The notes under the pieces: generated by a model
Databases searched by the model: none
What the model was told of the DNA's origin: nothing
The model's input: the letters and a program-made list of their open reading frames with translations, nothing else
DNA from: Sulfurovum sp.
GTDB lineage: Bacteria; Campylobacterota; Campylobacteria; Campylobacterales; Sulfurovaceae
DNA length: 64,000 nucleotides
Direction: 5' to 3'
Assembly (NCBI GenBank): GCA_027063305.1
Contig: JAMORY010000027.1
Span: 1 to 64,000, forward strand
Shown here: one piece after another, positions 19,401 through 29,736 of the stretch
Layout: each line of letters opens with the position of its first letter
How positions within the stretch are numbered: the stretch's first letter is position 1
Made by a program: the position numbers and the translations under genes

Positions 19401-22106
19401 CTATAGTGTCACTTGCTCTTCAACATCTTTGAAGGTCTCGATCACATCACCCTCTTTAATATCATTGAAGTTCTCAAGCATGATACCACATTCATATCCA
19501 TTCTTAACCTCTTTAGCATCTTCATTGAAACGTTTGAGTGAAGAGATGGAGCTTTCATAGATCACCACACCGTCACGGATCAATCTCGCTTTGGAGTTAC
19601 GTGTGATCGAACCTTCCGTTACTTTACATCCGGCGATCGTTCCGACCTTACCGACAACAAAGGTTTCACGTACTTCCGCCTGTCCTGTCACCTCTTCTTT
19701 GATCACTGGGCTCATAAGTCCGCCAAGAAGTGCTTTAACATCATCAATAAGATCATAGATCACGTTATATGTTCGGATATCTACACCCAACTCTTTTGCT
19801 TTTTTCTTCACTGAGCCGGTAGGTCTGACGTTAAATCCAAGGATCACGGCATGTTCACTCGCATCGGCGAGGGTGACATCGCTCTCTGTCACACCACCCA
19901 CGCCTTCATGGATGATATTGACCTTGACCTCTTCATTTCTCAACTTCGCCAAACTTCCCTTGATCGCTTCAAGAGAACCTTGAACATCTGCTTTAATGAT
20001 GACAGGAAGCGATTTTAGCTGACCTTCTGCAATAAGTGCGGAGAGGTCTTCAAGAGAAGCCTTGGTACTCTTGGAGAGTTGTTTCGCTCTCTCATACTCA
20101 GCACGTTTTTCTGCAAGTTCCCTTGCTTCTCTTTCATTCTCCATCGCAACAAGGATTTCCCCTGCTCCCGGTACCTCATTGAGTCCGATAACCGCTGCCG
20201 GTGTACTTGGGCCGATCTCTTTGACACTGCTTCCGTCATCAAGCTTGATCGCTCTGATACGTCCGTATGTCTGACCAACGATCACCGTATCACCTACATG
20301 CAATGTACCGTTCTTGATAATAACGTTGGCAACAGGACCGAAACCTTTTTCGAGTGAACTCTCAACAACAACCGCTTTGGCTTCTCTGGTAGGATCAGCT
20401 TGAAGCTCCATCACTTCTGCTTGAAGCAAAATGGTCTCAAGAAGATCATCGATACCTTGACCTGTATGTGCAGAGACCTCTACGAACTCATACTCACCAC
20501 CCCAGTCTGCTGCCATAACACCGATCTCAGCAAGCTGAGCTTTGACGTTATCAGGGTTTGCAGCGGGCTTATCGATCTTATTGATCGCAACGATCATCGG
20601 TACGCCTGCTGCTTTCGTATGCGAGATCGCCTCTTTGGTCTGCGGCATTACACCGTCATCCGCTGCTACAACGATAATAACGATATCTGTCGCCTGTGCT
20701 CCACGTGAACGCATCTCTGTAAATGCTTCGTGACCCGGAGTATCGACGAATGTGATCTTCTTACCGTTCTTCTCAACCTGATAAGCTCCAACATGCTGGG
20801 TGATACCACCCGCTTCTTTGTCTGCGACCTTAGCGGAACGGATCTTATCAAGAAGTGAGGTCTTACCGTGGTCAACGTGACCCATAATGGTAATAACCGG
20901 CGGTCTCTCTTCAAGATGCTCATTCGGTTTGGTATCATAGGCAGCCACATAATCAAGCTCGTCAAGCGGGTTCATGGTCGTTACTTCCACTTCGAACTCT
21001 TCGGCAAGGATCTCGATCTCATCTTTACTTAGGAAGTCATTCTTCGTTACCATCATACCTAGTGCAAAGAGCACCTTGATGACATCTCCGGCCGTTTTAC
21101 CGATCTTCTCAGCAAACTCATAGACCCTTACATTCTCAGGGATCTCTACGGAAGTGATCTTCTCGGTATTCTCTTCTTTGGTATACTTCTTACGTTTTCC
21201 ACCACGTTTAAGAGAACGCTTCTGCTGAGGACGGAACGGCTGTCTTCCTTTACCGGCACCGCCGTTTGCCAACTCTCTCTTCTTCGCTTCCTCTTTACGT
21301 TTTTGCTCCTGACGCATCATCTCTTCATAGATGTTCTTGTCGGAGAAGTCCAAGAGTACTACCTCTTCCTCACCGAACCCGCTGTCAATATCACCGCTCA
21401 TACTGTCATGGTTGAAGATATCGATCTTCTTTCCTGACTCTTTTGCCTGGGCTGGACCTTTTTTCACTTTCTTTTTAGAAGGTGCCGGTGCAGATGCGTT
21501 CCCCATAGAGATCTTGGTCGCTGCACGTGCCGGTGCAGGTTTTGCTTTACGGACGATCTTGATCCCCGTTCGTGAGAGGGTACGGCGCTTTGGCTTCGCC
21601 TCATCGGCCTTTTCGATCTTAGGCTCTTCGGTTTTCTTACTGACAACAGAGATACCTTTACGTTTCTTCACCGGCGGTTTCTTCTCTTCAGGAGCACTCT
21701 CTTTTGGTGCTTCTTCACTCTTTGGTGCCTCTGCCTCTTCTTTAGGTGCGGGAGCTTCCTCTTTTACTTCAGGAGTTGCATCCGCAGCCTCTTTCTCTTC
21801 GGACGGAGACACCTGTAGTTCAGGCGTACTTGTCTCTTCCTTAGGTGCGGTAGCGGCAGCATCCTCTTGAGGGGCTGCTTCTTTTTTCTTCACGACTGTG
21901 ATCTTCTTGGGTTTACTTCCCGGCTTATTGAACCCTTTAGGTAGGTTACCGCTGATTGCGTACTCTACAAGGATTCCGGCATCATCGAAACTAATGGCAC
22001 TGTTTGCCGCTTTTACATCAAAGCCAAGCTCTTTTGCCTTCTCAATAAGTTCGCCGTTGGATAGTCCAGCTTCTGCTGCGACTTCTTGGATTCTAACTTT
22101 ATCCAT
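19401..22106 (-). CDS. infB: InfB, translation initiation factor IF-2
   Basis: A 901-residue GTPase that places fMet-tRNA on the 30S subunit. An N-terminal IF2_N domain (1-55) is followed by a long Ala/Pro/Glu/Lys-rich linker (about 60-310) and a second IF2_N-like domain (about 325-375). The G domain has GHVDHGKT (409-416), DTPGHE (455-460) and NKID (509-512). Domains II, III and C2 complete the protein, ending DVEEQVTL. Length is at the long end for the family because of the linker. The ATG overlaps the ylxR stop by one base (TAATG) and has GAAGGAG upstream. Confidence 0.97.
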   Translation of the reverse strand: MDKVRIQEVAAEAGLSNGELIEKAKELGFDVKAANSAISFDDAGILVEYAISGNLPKGFNKPGSKPKKITVVKKKEAAPQEDAAATAPKEETSTPELQVSPSEEKEAADATPEVKEEAPAPKEEAEAPKSEEAPKESAPEEKKPPVKKRKGISVVSKKTEEPKIEKADEAKPKRRTLSRTGIKIVRKAKPAPARAATKISMGNASAPAPSKKKVKKGPAQAKESGKKIDIFNHDSMSGDIDSGFGEEEVVLLDFSDKNIYEEMMRQEQKRKEEAKKRELANGGAGKGRQPFRPQQKRSLKRGGKRKKYTKEENTEKITSVEIPENVRVYEFAEKIGKTAGDVIKVLFALGMMVTKNDFLSKDEIEILAEEFEVEVTTMNPLDELDYVAAYDTKPNEHLEERPPVITIMGHVDHGKTSLLDKIRSAKVADKEAGGITQHVGAYQVEKNGKKITFVDTPGHEAFTEMRSRGAQATDIVIIVVAADDGVMPQTKEAISHTKAAGVPMIVAINKIDKPAANPDNVKAQLAEIGVMAADWGGEYEFVEVSAHTGQGIDDLLETILLQAEVMELQADPTREAKAVVVESSLEKGFGPVANVIIKNGTLHVGDTVIVGQTYGRIRAIKLDDGSSVKEIGPSTPAAVIGLNEVPGAGEILVAMENEREARELAEKRAEYERAKQLSKSTKASLEDLSALIAEGQLKSLPVIIKADVQGSLEAIKGSLAKLRNEEVKVNIIHEGVGGVTESDVTLADASEHAVILGFNVRPTGSVKKKAKELGVDIRTYNVIYDLIDDVKALLGGLMSPVIKEEVTGQAEVRETFVVGKVGTIAGCKVTEGSITRNSKARLIRDGVVIYESSISSLKRFNEDAKEVKNGYECGIMLENFNDIKEGDVIETFKDVEEQVTL

Positions 22107-22390
22107 TATATATTAACTCCTTCGTTTAAATGCGGTACTCCGCATGAGCTGACTGGTGGTGTCATCTCCATCAATAGCTTAACAAAACGCTCCTGATCAA
22201 GTCTAAAACGTTTCACTAAGCCTTTGACCTTTTTTTCATTTTTACTGCATTTTTCACAGACATAAAAGCTTCTGCCAGTCCCGTTATAGGCTATAACGTC
22301 ATTACCTTCCTGCTTGAGTCTAATCAAAGTGTGTTGAGGGTGTCTGCTTCGGCAAGCGATGCACATTCGTATAGGCTGTGATTTTTGCAT
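22106..22390 (-). CDS. ylxR: YlxR family RNA-binding protein
   Basis: A 94-residue DUF448/YlxR protein. RMCIACRSRHPQHTLIRL has the family C-x-x-C-R motif, with GRSFYVCEKC as the second Cys pair, followed by a basic segment. YlxR homologues are nucleoid- or RNA-associated regulators encoded next to infB; the exact role here is unknown. The extra C-terminal 15 residues are not conserved in the family and overlie a small hairpin (ATGCGG/CCGCAT). It overlaps infB by one base. Confidence 0.88.
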   Translation of the reverse strand: MQKSQPIRMCIACRSRHPQHTLIRLKQEGNDVIAYNGTGRSFYVCEKCSKNEKKVKGLVKRFRLDQERFVKLLMEMTPPVSSCGVPHLNEGVNI

Positions 22391-22422
22391 GCGTATTATA
22401 CCTAAAAAGAGATTAAGAGCTG

Positions 22423-23304
22423 TCAGGCTCTTGTCATCACTCCGTGATTATCCAGATTCAATGTAAAGACACGGAACTGCGGGAAGCGACTTTGAAGTAC
22501 GTTGTGGATGCGTTGCGCATCTTTTTCGTACACGAGATTGAAGAATGTCGAACCCGATCCGGAGAGGGTGCTCATGATCGCTCCATGCTTAAGTGCGGTC
22601 TTCTGCACTTCAAAGAGTTCGGGCATCATCTTCATACGTCTGACCTGATGCAGCTTATCTTTTGAAGCGATACGCAACAGATCCCATGACTCACTCATAA
22701 AAAGTGCCGTCATATAGGCCGCACGGGAAAGAGAGTAAACCGTCTCCTCTTTCTTATAGACCTTCGGCAGTACCGTTCGTGACCTTGCTGTCGAGATGGT
22801 ACGGTTCGGTACGACCACTACGGCTTTAAGGTAGTCGGGCAAACGACGTTTTTTGCTATAGACCTTGTCTCCCTCGACACATGCGACGTTAAATCCACCC
22901 ATGACCGCAGGTGTGATGTTGTCCGGATGCGGTTCATACTTCAATGCCTGATTTAGGATCTCACGCTTATTGTAACGTACACCTGCGGCTGTATATGCCG
23001 CGCTGAGCGCCGCAACGATCACCGCAGAAGAGCTCCCCAACCCTCTTGAGATCGGAATACGGTTATAGAATTCGAACCTAAAATCATCATGGCGTTTTGC
23101 CAAACGTTGATAGTTCTCGTTAAAGATATTCAAAAAGAGCGTATTCTTTTTGATCTTAGGATTATCCGCTCCCTCTCCATGGGTCGATATGCTTAAGAAC
23201 TTCGATGGCTTGATAATGATCTCATTTCTCAGGTCAACCGCCAAGCCAAGGGTATCGAACCCGGGACCGAGGTTTGCCGATGTGGCAGGTACGCTTACAA
23301 ACAT
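22423..23304 (-). CDS. thrB: ThrB, homoserine kinase
   Basis: A 293-residue GHMP-family kinase that phosphorylates homoserine on the way to threonine. [20 protein letters not shown] is the GHMP N-terminal motif, [12 protein letters not shown] (about 90-101) is the ATP-binding loop, and [17 protein letters not shown] is the third motif. Length is normal. The order thrB-ylxR-infB-rbfA is typical of Campylobacterota. The gene follows the tsaB-like ORF by 15 bp. Confidence 0.95.
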   Translation of the reverse strand: MFVSVPATSANLGPGFDTLGLAVDLRNEIIIKPSKFLSISTHGEGADNPKIKKNTLFLNIFNENYQRLAKRHDDFRFEFYNRIPISRGLGSSSAVIVAALSAAYTAAGVRYNKREILNQALKYEPHPDNITPAVMGGFNVACVEGDKVYSKKRRLPDYLKAVVVVPNRTISTARSRTVLPKVYKKEETVYSLSRAAYMTALFMSESWDLLRIASKDKLHQVRRMKMMPELFEVQKTALKHGAIMSTLSGSGSTFFNLVYEKDAQRIHNVLQSRFPQFRVFTLNLDNHGVMTRA

Positions 23305-23319
23305 GGTTATCTTCTTCCG

Positions 23320-23787
23320 TTAAACAGCCGGCAACATATAATCTGGGGTCGATTCTTCATCTATCACAAGATCTTGAATACTTAAAGGCAGCACAAAGGC
23401 CGCTTCTACCGGCGGTTCTAATTTTTTTGTAATTATAGTCTCTTTTTCCTTGATAAAATAGAGGTTACCAACCGCTTTGATCGGTTTACCTCCATTGAGC
23501 GAAAAACCACTGCACCCTTGACATGGAATACCGCGCACGATCTCCAAGGTCTTGAGCGTCACATAGGTAAGCTTGATCGCCATATAGGAACCCGGTCCAC
23601 GTACATAGATCATCTTCGATACATCATAGCGCTCGATCAGTGACATCAGAAGCGGAAGCAGGATCTCCGATGTTTTCTCTTCTTTCATGATCGATCCGAT
23701 AAGGATATCGTCTTCATAGATACCCACCTGTAAAGGTGAGGCGACGCTGTTGATAAGCAGGGTGATCTTAGGCGAAGCTTTTTGCAA
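23320..23787 (-). CDS. tsaB: TsaB-like protein (tRNA t6A modification), shortened
   Basis: A 155-residue protein with the TsaB N-terminal half: ITLLINSVASPLQVGIY, a LLPLLMSLIERYDVSKM helix and YVRGPGSYMAIKLTYV, matching the family V-G-P-G-S-F-T-G-L-R-I segment. TsaB bridges TsaD and TsaE in making threonylcarbamoyl-adenosine in tRNA. Most TsaB proteins are about 220-230 residues; this one lacks most of the C-terminal lobe, so it is a reduced form. It overlaps lpxC by 20 bp. The assignment rests on one motif and size, so moderate confidence. Confidence 0.7.
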   Translation of the reverse strand: MQKASPKITLLINSVASPLQVGIYEDDILIGSIMKEEKTSEILLPLLMSLIERYDVSKMIYVRGPGSYMAIKLTYVTLKTLEIVRGIPCQGCSGFSLNGGKPIKAVGNLYFIKEKETIITKKLEPPVEAAFVLPLSIQDLVIDEESTPDYMLPAV

Positions 23788-24652
23788 AGGCTCTACTTTG
23801 TAGGGTGTCTACCGCGACAAGCTCGTAATTTTTGCTGTCAGAAAGGAGTTTGCTTGTCAACTGGTAGTTCAAGTTATGACTTCCTGCAAAAGAGTCGTAG
23901 CTGGCCAGGATATTGTGTCCGGAGACCATCATATCCCCCAATGCATCAAGGATCTTATGGCGGGCGAACTCATTATCGAAACGAAGCCCCTCAGGATTAA
24001 GCACCTTATGGTCATCCAGACCGATGGCATTTTGCAAGCTTGCACCCAGTGCCAAGTTCTGACTCTGTAGATACTGAATATCTTTGGCAAAACCGAATGT
24101 TCTTGCACGTGCAATCTCTTCAACGAATGCACGGGTACTTAGCTCAAAACGGTGGGACTGCTCTCCGATCACAGGGTGGTCGAAACGAATCGTAAAGTCG
24201 AACGATGCTTTTTGAGAAGGGGTCAGGCGTACGAACTTGTCTCCATCCCTTACCTCTACAGGGCGTATCACACGAATAACCTTCTTAGGCGCATCCTGCT
24301 CTCTGATACCCGCTTCATCAAGAAGAAGACAAAAAGAGATCGCCGAACCATCCATAATAGGCATCTCATTACCATCAACCACAACTCTAAGATTATCGAT
24401 CCCATAAGCATAGACAGCCGAAAGAAAATGCTCGATAGTGGAGATGAAGCCTTTTTCATTTCCGATGACCGTTGCCATCCGCGTATCAATGACCGACTTG
24501 GGAGAGAGTGGAATAGAGAGCGCTAGATCCTTTCTGTAGAAAACGATCCCCGCATCCGTATCAAGCGGTTCCAAACGTAACTTGATCGGCTCTCCTTTGT
24601 GCAGTCCGATCCCTACGACCTCAACGGCTTTTGCGATGGTTCTTTGCTGCAT
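23768..24652 (-). CDS. lpxC: LpxC, UDP-3-O-acyl-N-acetylglucosamine deacetylase
   Basis: A 294-residue zinc amidase catalysing the committed step of lipid A synthesis. Zinc ligands are in TIEHFLSAVYAYGIDN (His near 78) and HKILDALGD (His and Asp near 233-237), and the catalytic His is in GHNI. EMPIMDGSA is also conserved. Length is close to the family 300. AGGAG precedes the ATG. Presence of LpxC shows a Gram-negative envelope with LPS or LOS. Confidence 0.96.
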   Translation of the reverse strand: MQQRTIAKAVEVVGIGLHKGEPIKLRLEPLDTDAGIVFYRKDLALSIPLSPKSVIDTRMATVIGNEKGFISTIEHFLSAVYAYGIDNLRVVVDGNEMPIMDGSAISFCLLLDEAGIREQDAPKKVIRVIRPVEVRDGDKFVRLTPSQKASFDFTIRFDHPVIGEQSHRFELSTRAFVEEIARARTFGFAKDIQYLQSQNLALGASLQNAIGLDDHKVLNPEGLRFDNEFARHKILDALGDMMVSGHNILASYDSFAGSHNLNYQLTSKLLSDSKNYELVAVDTLQSRAFAKSFA

Positions 24653-24753
24653 GCGCTCTCCTTTATTCTCATTAACATTTAATTATACTATAAAATATAA
24701 ATATTTGCAATCATAACTTTTCAACGTGAATTGATTGTGAAAAGCCTATTTTT

Positions 24754-26139
24754 TTAATGTTTCGGATCGATGATCCTATCGGCCTCTTTAAAAACATTAT
24801 CGATGAACTTCGTGATCCACTTCTGGTCGAACCACTCGATCGGACGAACTTCGATCCCCTGCACCAACATACCGAAATGGAGATGATCTCCCAACGCCAA
24901 TCCGGTCATACCTGTTTTTGCTATCACTTCACCCGCACGCACATGATCCCCTTCTTTGACAAAGAGTTGTGAACAGTGCCCATAAAGCGTATAAAGTCCC
25001 AGACCATGATCGATCAGAGGCATATTCCCATAGATCCCATTCTCATCGGCAAAGACAACTTCTCCTGCATTGGAGGAGACGATATCGGCCATTTTCGTGC
25101 TGGCAAGGTCATATCCGACATGGTAGGATTCCGATATAACATTGCTCTTATCACCATAATAATAGTATCGGTGATCTCCGAAGCTTGCCACACGTTTACC
25201 GTTCTTAAGCGGATAGAAACGTTTGACCTTCCAATGATCGAGCATCTCATCAGAGACATGCTTGCTTAGTTTATGGATCAACGCTTCATTTTTCTGACGC
25301 ATCGTCTCGTTGATCGCTTTCAACCTTTCCAGTCTGTCATCGATATCGGCATATTCAGGGTCGCTCGATGCAAGATCGGTGATCTTACCGTCAATGAACT
25401 TATCCGAAGCACGTATCTTCGAGACTTTATATCTGGGGTTACCGTGATAGAACGGGATATGCATCTCACGTTTGTTCCCGGCAAGGTCCGTTGCGATGAT
25501 CTTCGCTTCAAAGCTCTCATCGACAAAAGGCCATGCGACCAATACCGCATAATACCCCTCTTTTTTATAAGGCTGGGGTTTAAAGATATTGTGATTGGCA
25601 CGGACATAAAGCTTATCCATGTTCTCATCTTCCGCTTGAAATACCACAAGTGCACTTCCCCCTTGATTGATCATACGGGAGTTCGAGATGATATTGACAT
25701 TAGGGCGTTTATGGTCGATACGGATATCGATCTTCTTTACCGCACTGTTCCCCTCAAAGAAGTTCCATAGACTCTTATCGGTCACTTTGACCGTAAGGAT
25801 CAAATGTTTGGCTTTTGGATCCAATACTTTACTTTTAGGGTACTTGACAAGCAGTACCTCGCGCTTACCCTTCAAAGGGCCCTGACCGATGATCACGGAG
25901 TGTTTACCATCACTCAATACCAGTTCGAACGACTTAAGCGCCTCATTATCGCTCAGTGTCACACGAATGGGGTCTTTCTTGTTCCAATAGAGCTTATCGA
26001 CACTTTCGATCTTCGGTTTCTCTCTTTCGAACTCAGGAGCCGTATAGATATATCCTGCACCTGCTATTGCAACGACCAATAACAGTATGAATACGATCAA
26101 TCCACCGCTTTTTCTTCTTCCTCTACTTCTTCTTGCCAT
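24754..26139 (-). CDS. Membrane-anchored M23 peptidoglycan endopeptidase
   Basis: A 461-residue protein. A basic start (MARRSRGRRKSGG) leads to one transmembrane helix (about 14-31), so the rest is periplasmic. A middle beta-rich region (about 45-260) resembles an Ig-like spacer. The C-terminal LytM domain holds HVGYDLAS (first His and Asp ligands), LYGHCSQ and GDHLHFG (H-x-H), the full M23 zinc site, so it should cleave peptide cross-links. Homologous M23 enzymes in Helicobacter and Campylobacter shape the cell; which one this equals cannot be told. The start overlaps the DHH gene by 17 bp. Confidence 0.88.
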   Translation of the reverse strand: MARRSRGRRKSGGLIVFILLLVVAIAGAGYIYTAPEFEREKPKIESVDKLYWNKKDPIRVTLSDNEALKSFELVLSDGKHSVIIGQGPLKGKREVLLVKYPKSKVLDPKAKHLILTVKVTDKSLWNFFEGNSAVKKIDIRIDHKRPNVNIISNSRMINQGGSALVVFQAEDENMDKLYVRANHNIFKPQPYKKEGYYAVLVAWPFVDESFEAKIIATDLAGNKREMHIPFYHGNPRYKVSKIRASDKFIDGKITDLASSDPEYADIDDRLERLKAINETMRQKNEALIHKLSKHVSDEMLDHWKVKRFYPLKNGKRVASFGDHRYYYYGDKSNVISESYHVGYDLASTKMADIVSSNAGEVVFADENGIYGNMPLIDHGLGLYTLYGHCSQLFVKEGDHVRAGEVIAKTGMTGLALGDHLHFGMLVQGIEVRPIEWFDQKWITKFIDNVFKEADRIIDPKH

Positions 26140-27130
26140 CTGTCAATCCTAATGTGGTAATTTCCTGTAAAATTGTATCGATTAATTCTTGCATTGGGAT
26201 TTGCCTTACGGTAAAACCTGCTGCAACCGTATGTCCGCCTCCTCCAAAACGGGAAGCCACCTTTGCCACATCTTCCCCTTTGCTTCGCAAAGAGACCCTG
26301 ATCTCTCCATCTGGCTGTACAATACAAAGTACCGCTACCTCTACCACTGCCAAAGAGAGTGCGTAATCGACAAGTCCATCCATATCAGGCATACGGGCAC
26401 CTGTTGCCTTGATATCCTCCGGAGTGACGGATAACACACCCACTTTCCCTTCCAGATAGAGCGTAAGGGAGTGCAAGGTCCTTTCAAGGATACGCAGCGA
26501 AGCCAAAGAACGACGCATACGCAGTTGTGCCGCGATCTCCGCAGGTTGCGCTCCCGCATCGATCAACAATGCTGCAACTTTGAACACCTCATCGTTCACA
26601 CTACTCGTTGTAAAGTAGCGGGTATCCGAAAGAAGTGCCGTGTAGAAGCATGTGGCACACGCTTGTGTGATCGGCCAGATCCGTTCAAAAACACGTAATG
26701 CCACCTGTGAAGCTGATGCATAGTATGGCATAACAATATTAACGCTACCATACCTGGTATTACTCTGGTGATGATCGATATTGATCACCGTACGATCCTC
26801 CAGCTCCACTCCAAAACGATCGATACTGCCGCCATCACAAGCGATGACCAATCCCTTCTCGAAATCCATACGATGTTTGATACGACAGAAGGCAGGTAGA
26901 AAATCAAGATAGTGCGGCAGCTCTTTGGAGGTATTGACAATCTCAACAGGGATATGCAGATGCTTCTTCAAAAGTACAAAGATACCCAATCCCGTACCCA
27001 ATGTATCGGCATCTGGATTGATATGGGTCAAAATGGTAATGGTCTGCGCTTCGTTCAAAAGCGCTTTGACCCTCTCGATCAGTGCAGGTTCAAACACCAC
27101 TAGAGTACTTTCATAGAGAGGTCGATCCAT
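26123..27130 (-). CDS. DHH/DHHA1 phosphoesterase, NrnA-like
   Basis: A 335-residue cytoplasmic phosphodiesterase. Motifs in order are ILTHINPDADTLG (D-x-D), IACDGGSIDRFG, NIDHHQSN (DHH), SDTRYFTTSS and the C-terminal DHHA1 motif GGGGHTVAAGF. NrnA-type enzymes degrade nano-RNA, pAp or cyclic dinucleotide products; the substrate here is not determinable. Length and domain order match NrnA rather than full RecJ. It overlaps nadC by 31 bp and the M23 gene by 17 bp, an unusually long coupling on both sides. Confidence 0.88.
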   Translation of the reverse strand: MDRPLYESTLVVFEPALIERVKALLNEAQTITILTHINPDADTLGTGLGIFVLLKKHLHIPVEIVNTSKELPHYLDFLPAFCRIKHRMDFEKGLVIACDGGSIDRFGVELEDRTVINIDHHQSNTRYGSVNIVMPYYASASQVALRVFERIWPITQACATCFYTALLSDTRYFTTSSVNDEVFKVAALLIDAGAQPAEIAAQLRMRRSLASLRILERTLHSLTLYLEGKVGVLSVTPEDIKATGARMPDMDGLVDYALSLAVVEVAVLCIVQPDGEIRVSLRSKGEDVAKVASRFGGGGHTVAAGFTVRQIPMQELIDTILQEITTLGLTDGKKK

Positions 27131-27918
27131 GTCGCCTGATGTATGATCGCCCCCGAACTGATTGCATCGACACCGCTTTGCGCGATCTCTGAAATCGTTT
27201 CAAGGGTCACATTACCGCTTGCTTCCAAAAGAATATGGGGATAGTGTGCATCCCTGAACACAACGACCTCTTTCATCTGTGCCACACTCATATTGTCACA
27301 CATCACAATATCCGCACCCGCCTTCATAGCACGTTCGACCATTGCCATATCCTCACACTCTATCTCCACTTTGGAGGTGAATGGGATCTTACGACGTACC
27401 TCCTGCATAAACGCATCGAGATCGTCAATGGTCTTAAGGTGGGTATCTTTGAGCATCAGACAGTCATCCAGTCCCATACGGTGGTTGATCCCCCCACCAC
27501 AGCGTACGGCATACTTCTCGAACGCTCTGAGCATCGGGCGTGTCTTACGGGTATCGAGCAATTTCACACCGCTCCCTTCCAACGCCTTGACATAGCGGTT
27601 GGTCATCGTAGCGATACCACTGGCATGGAGTGCGATATCGAGGATGGATCGCTCTAAAGAGAGAAGCTGTTTGGACTCACCCGCAATAAAGAGCAGTTTC
27701 TTTCCTTTCTTAAACGCTTCACCATCTTTTACTTCCCATGTCAATGCAAGGCCATACATCTTCGCCAATACGTCAATGTACTCTCTTCCGCCGAACACAC
27801 CGTCACTTTTGGCAATGATGTAGGCGCGTACCTCTTTACTTTCACTGATCCTTGTAAAGAGGTCACCTCTGCCGATATCTTCGGCTACCATTGCTTTGAT
27901 AAAATCTTCTTTTAACAT
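27100..27918 (-). CDS. nadC: NadC, quinolinate phosphoribosyltransferase
   Basis: A 272-residue enzyme converting quinolinate and PRPP to nicotinate mononucleotide in NAD synthesis. Key segments are EDIGRGDLFT, HASGIATMTNRYV, LDTRKTRPMLRAFEKYAVRCGGGINHRMGLDD (substrate and PRPP site), EIECEDM, and VMCDNMS and LLEASGNVT for phosphate. Length is normal. It follows nadA after 118 bp on the same strand, so de novo NAD synthesis genes are grouped; nadB is not in the window. Confidence 0.95.
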   Translation of the reverse strand: MLKEDFIKAMVAEDIGRGDLFTRISESKEVRAYIIAKSDGVFGGREYIDVLAKMYGLALTWEVKDGEAFKKGKKLLFIAGESKQLLSLERSILDIALHASGIATMTNRYVKALEGSGVKLLDTRKTRPMLRAFEKYAVRCGGGINHRMGLDDCLMLKDTHLKTIDDLDAFMQEVRRKIPFTSKVEIECEDMAMVERAMKAGADIVMCDNMSVAQMKEVVVFRDAHYPHILLEASGNVTLETISEIAQSGVDAISSGAIIHQATWIDLSMKVL

Positions 27919-27982
27919 ATTTGTCTCTTTTTAATTGTTTATCGTAGGTCTGCCACCATAGATCAATAGCAGAATGGGGTAT

Positions 27983-28007
27983 GAAGGTAGGAAGAAGCCT
28001 ACCCTTC
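27983..28007. repeat. Hairpin between nadA and nadC
   Basis: GAAGGTAGG (27983-27991) pairs with CCTACCCTTC (27998-28007) with one bulged base. It sits in the 118-bp gap, where GTAGGTC is also present nearby at the nadC side. No U-run; likely a processing or partial termination stem. Confidence 0.4.
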
Positions 28008-28036
28008 CGTTATTGCGATACATAATCATATCACCG

Positions 28037-29032
28037 CTACTTGATCGCCAACATTCTCTCCAGTGCGAGATTGGCATATTTGACCGTATGCGGGTCGACA
28101 ATGATCTCGTTGATCGGTTCCCCATCTTCGATCGACTTCAATGTCAAATAGAGATCCTCCAAAGTAGTCTCGTTCATTGTCGGACACTCAGGTTTTGTCG
28201 AAGAGAGTACATAGGTGTTTCTCTCACGCATACGGTTGACCAGGTTGTACTCCGTTCCGATCGCTACTTTCTGCTCGGGATCAAGATCGTTGACATACTT
28301 GATAAGCTGAGAGGTCGATCCTGAGAAGTCCGCCGCTTCCACGATCTTGGGATCACACTCCGGATGTACCGCGATCTTGATGTCGGGATAACGCTCACGG
28401 TAGAACGCTATATCATCGAGGGTAAAGAGCTGATGGACCGAACAGAAGCCGTTGAAGCAGATTATGTCCGCCTCTTTAGGATCACACTCCCCCTCTCCGA
28501 TCACACAGGACTTCAAGCCCATACTGTTCGCAAAGTTCTGCCCCAAACAGCGGTCCGGGACAAAAAGTATCTTCTTCCCGCTCTCCAACCCCTTCTCGAT
28601 GATCTTGAAAGCATTCGAGGAGGTACAGACCAATCCACCCATCTCTCCCACTTTCGCTTTGACGGATGCATCGGAATTGATGTACGTGATAGGAAGAATG
28701 TTCTCTTTTGCGATCCCACGCTCGACCATATAGTCAACCGAATCGTCAAAGTAGCTTGCATCGATCATACGTGCCATTGCACAGTCGGCTACTTTGGGCA
28801 TCAATACCCGCTTGTGCGGTGCAATGACCTTAACACTCTGCCCCATGAAACCTACACCGCAGAATACGACCCACGGGTTACTGTCTGCTTGACACTTTCG
28901 GGCAAGTTCGAGCGAATCACCCGTAATATCCGCCATTTCAAAGACCTCATCCCGCTGGTAGAAGTGTGCGACGACGGTGACATCCAGTTCTTTTTTGAGT
29001 CTTTCGATCTCAGCTTTATAGTCTATACTCAT
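28037..29032 (-). CDS. nadA: NadA, quinolinate synthase
   Basis: A 331-residue 4Fe-4S enzyme making quinolinate from iminoaspartate and dihydroxyacetone phosphate. AHFYQRDEVFEMADITGDSLELA is the family N-terminus. The three cluster Cys candidates are in VFCGVGFMGQSVK, FNGFCSVHQ and KPECPTMNETT, and HPECDPKIVEAADFSGSTS is also conserved. The ATG at 29032 has AAGGA 6 nt upstream and is better than the ATG two codons earlier, which overlaps that site. It is divergent from plsY. Confidence 0.94.
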   Translation of the reverse strand: MSIDYKAEIERLKKELDVTVVAHFYQRDEVFEMADITGDSLELARKCQADSNPWVVFCGVGFMGQSVKVIAPHKRVLMPKVADCAMARMIDASYFDDSVDYMVERGIAKENILPITYINSDASVKAKVGEMGGLVCTSSNAFKIIEKGLESGKKILFVPDRCLGQNFANSMGLKSCVIGEGECDPKEADIICFNGFCSVHQLFTLDDIAFYRERYPDIKIAVHPECDPKIVEAADFSGSTSQLIKYVNDLDPEQKVAIGTEYNLVNRMRERNTYVLSSTKPECPTMNETTLEDLYLTLKSIEDGEPINEIIVDPHTVKYANLALERMLAIK

Positions 29033-29112
29033 AAGCATCCTTCTTTGTAATGGTAGCTATTTTAACAAAATTCGGTTAAAATTGTATATTAAATTCACAT
29101 CATGGAACTATT

Positions 29113-29736
29113 ATGGACTTTTTCAATCAGAATATATTACTTTACTTAGCGGCATATCTCATTTCGGGTATTCCTTTTGGGTACCTATTGGCAAAACAGT
29201 TCGCTGGTGTTGACATTAAACAAGCCGGAAGCGGGAATATCGGTGCGACCAACGTACTGCGCGTCGTGAAAGAGCAAGACCCGTCCCTTGCAAAGAAACT
29301 GGGTGCGGCTACGCTCTTTCTCGATGCGATCAAAGGGATGGTCGTCATCTTCATCGCCATGCTTCTTGGTGCACCTGAGAGTACACTGTGGACCATTGCC
29401 GTACTTGCCGTTGTCGGACACTGCTTCTCGGCATTTTTGGGCTTTGAAGGGGGTAAAGGGGTAGCGACAGGGTTTGGCGTACTTGCAGTGATGATGCCTA
29501 TTCCTTCACTGATCGCGGTCGTCGTCTGGTTCATAGCAGGAAAAACGCTGAAGATATCTTCTCTCTCCTCCCTTATCGGACTTGCCGCATTGATCGCTGC
29601 CTCTTATATACTATACCCTGAAGTACCGGGTATCAGATCACATGCACCCATCTGGATCATTGCGTTCATTATCTTCTACAAACATATCCCCAATATCGTC
29701 AGACTGATCAATAAAGAGGAGAGTAAGGTCGTATGA
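29113..29736 (+). CDS. plsY: PlsY, acyl-phosphate:glycerol-3-phosphate acyltransferase
   Basis: A 207-residue inner-membrane enzyme that makes lysophosphatidic acid, the first step of phospholipid synthesis. About five transmembrane helices. Family motifs are GSGNIGATNVLR (about 37-48), FEGGKGVATGFG (about 113-124) and a short HAPI segment near 179. Length is standard. Start of a tightly packed unit plsY-folB-ruvX with ATGA overlaps. Confidence 0.95.
   Translation: MDFFNQNILLYLAAYLISGIPFGYLLAKQFAGVDIKQAGSGNIGATNVLRVVKEQDPSLAKKLGAATLFLDAIKGMVVIFIAMLLGAPESTLWTIAVLAVVGHCFSAFLGFEGGKGVATGFGVLAVMMPIPSLIAVVVWFIAGKTLKISSLSSLIGLAALIAASYILYPEVPGIRSHAPIWIIAFIIFYKHIPNIVRLINKEESKVV

Noticed and set aside
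21331-21870. 179-codon ORF on the plus strand over infB
   Set aside because: It is Ser/Ala/Phe-rich, antisense to the Ala/Glu/Lys linker of IF-2. Open only because of the biased composition of infB.
22120-22150. Hairpin ATGCGG/CCGCAT near the infB start as a further SD-hairpin
   Set aside because: It lies within the ylxR coding end and does not include the infB ribosome-binding site (GAAGGAG), and no heptamers are nearby.
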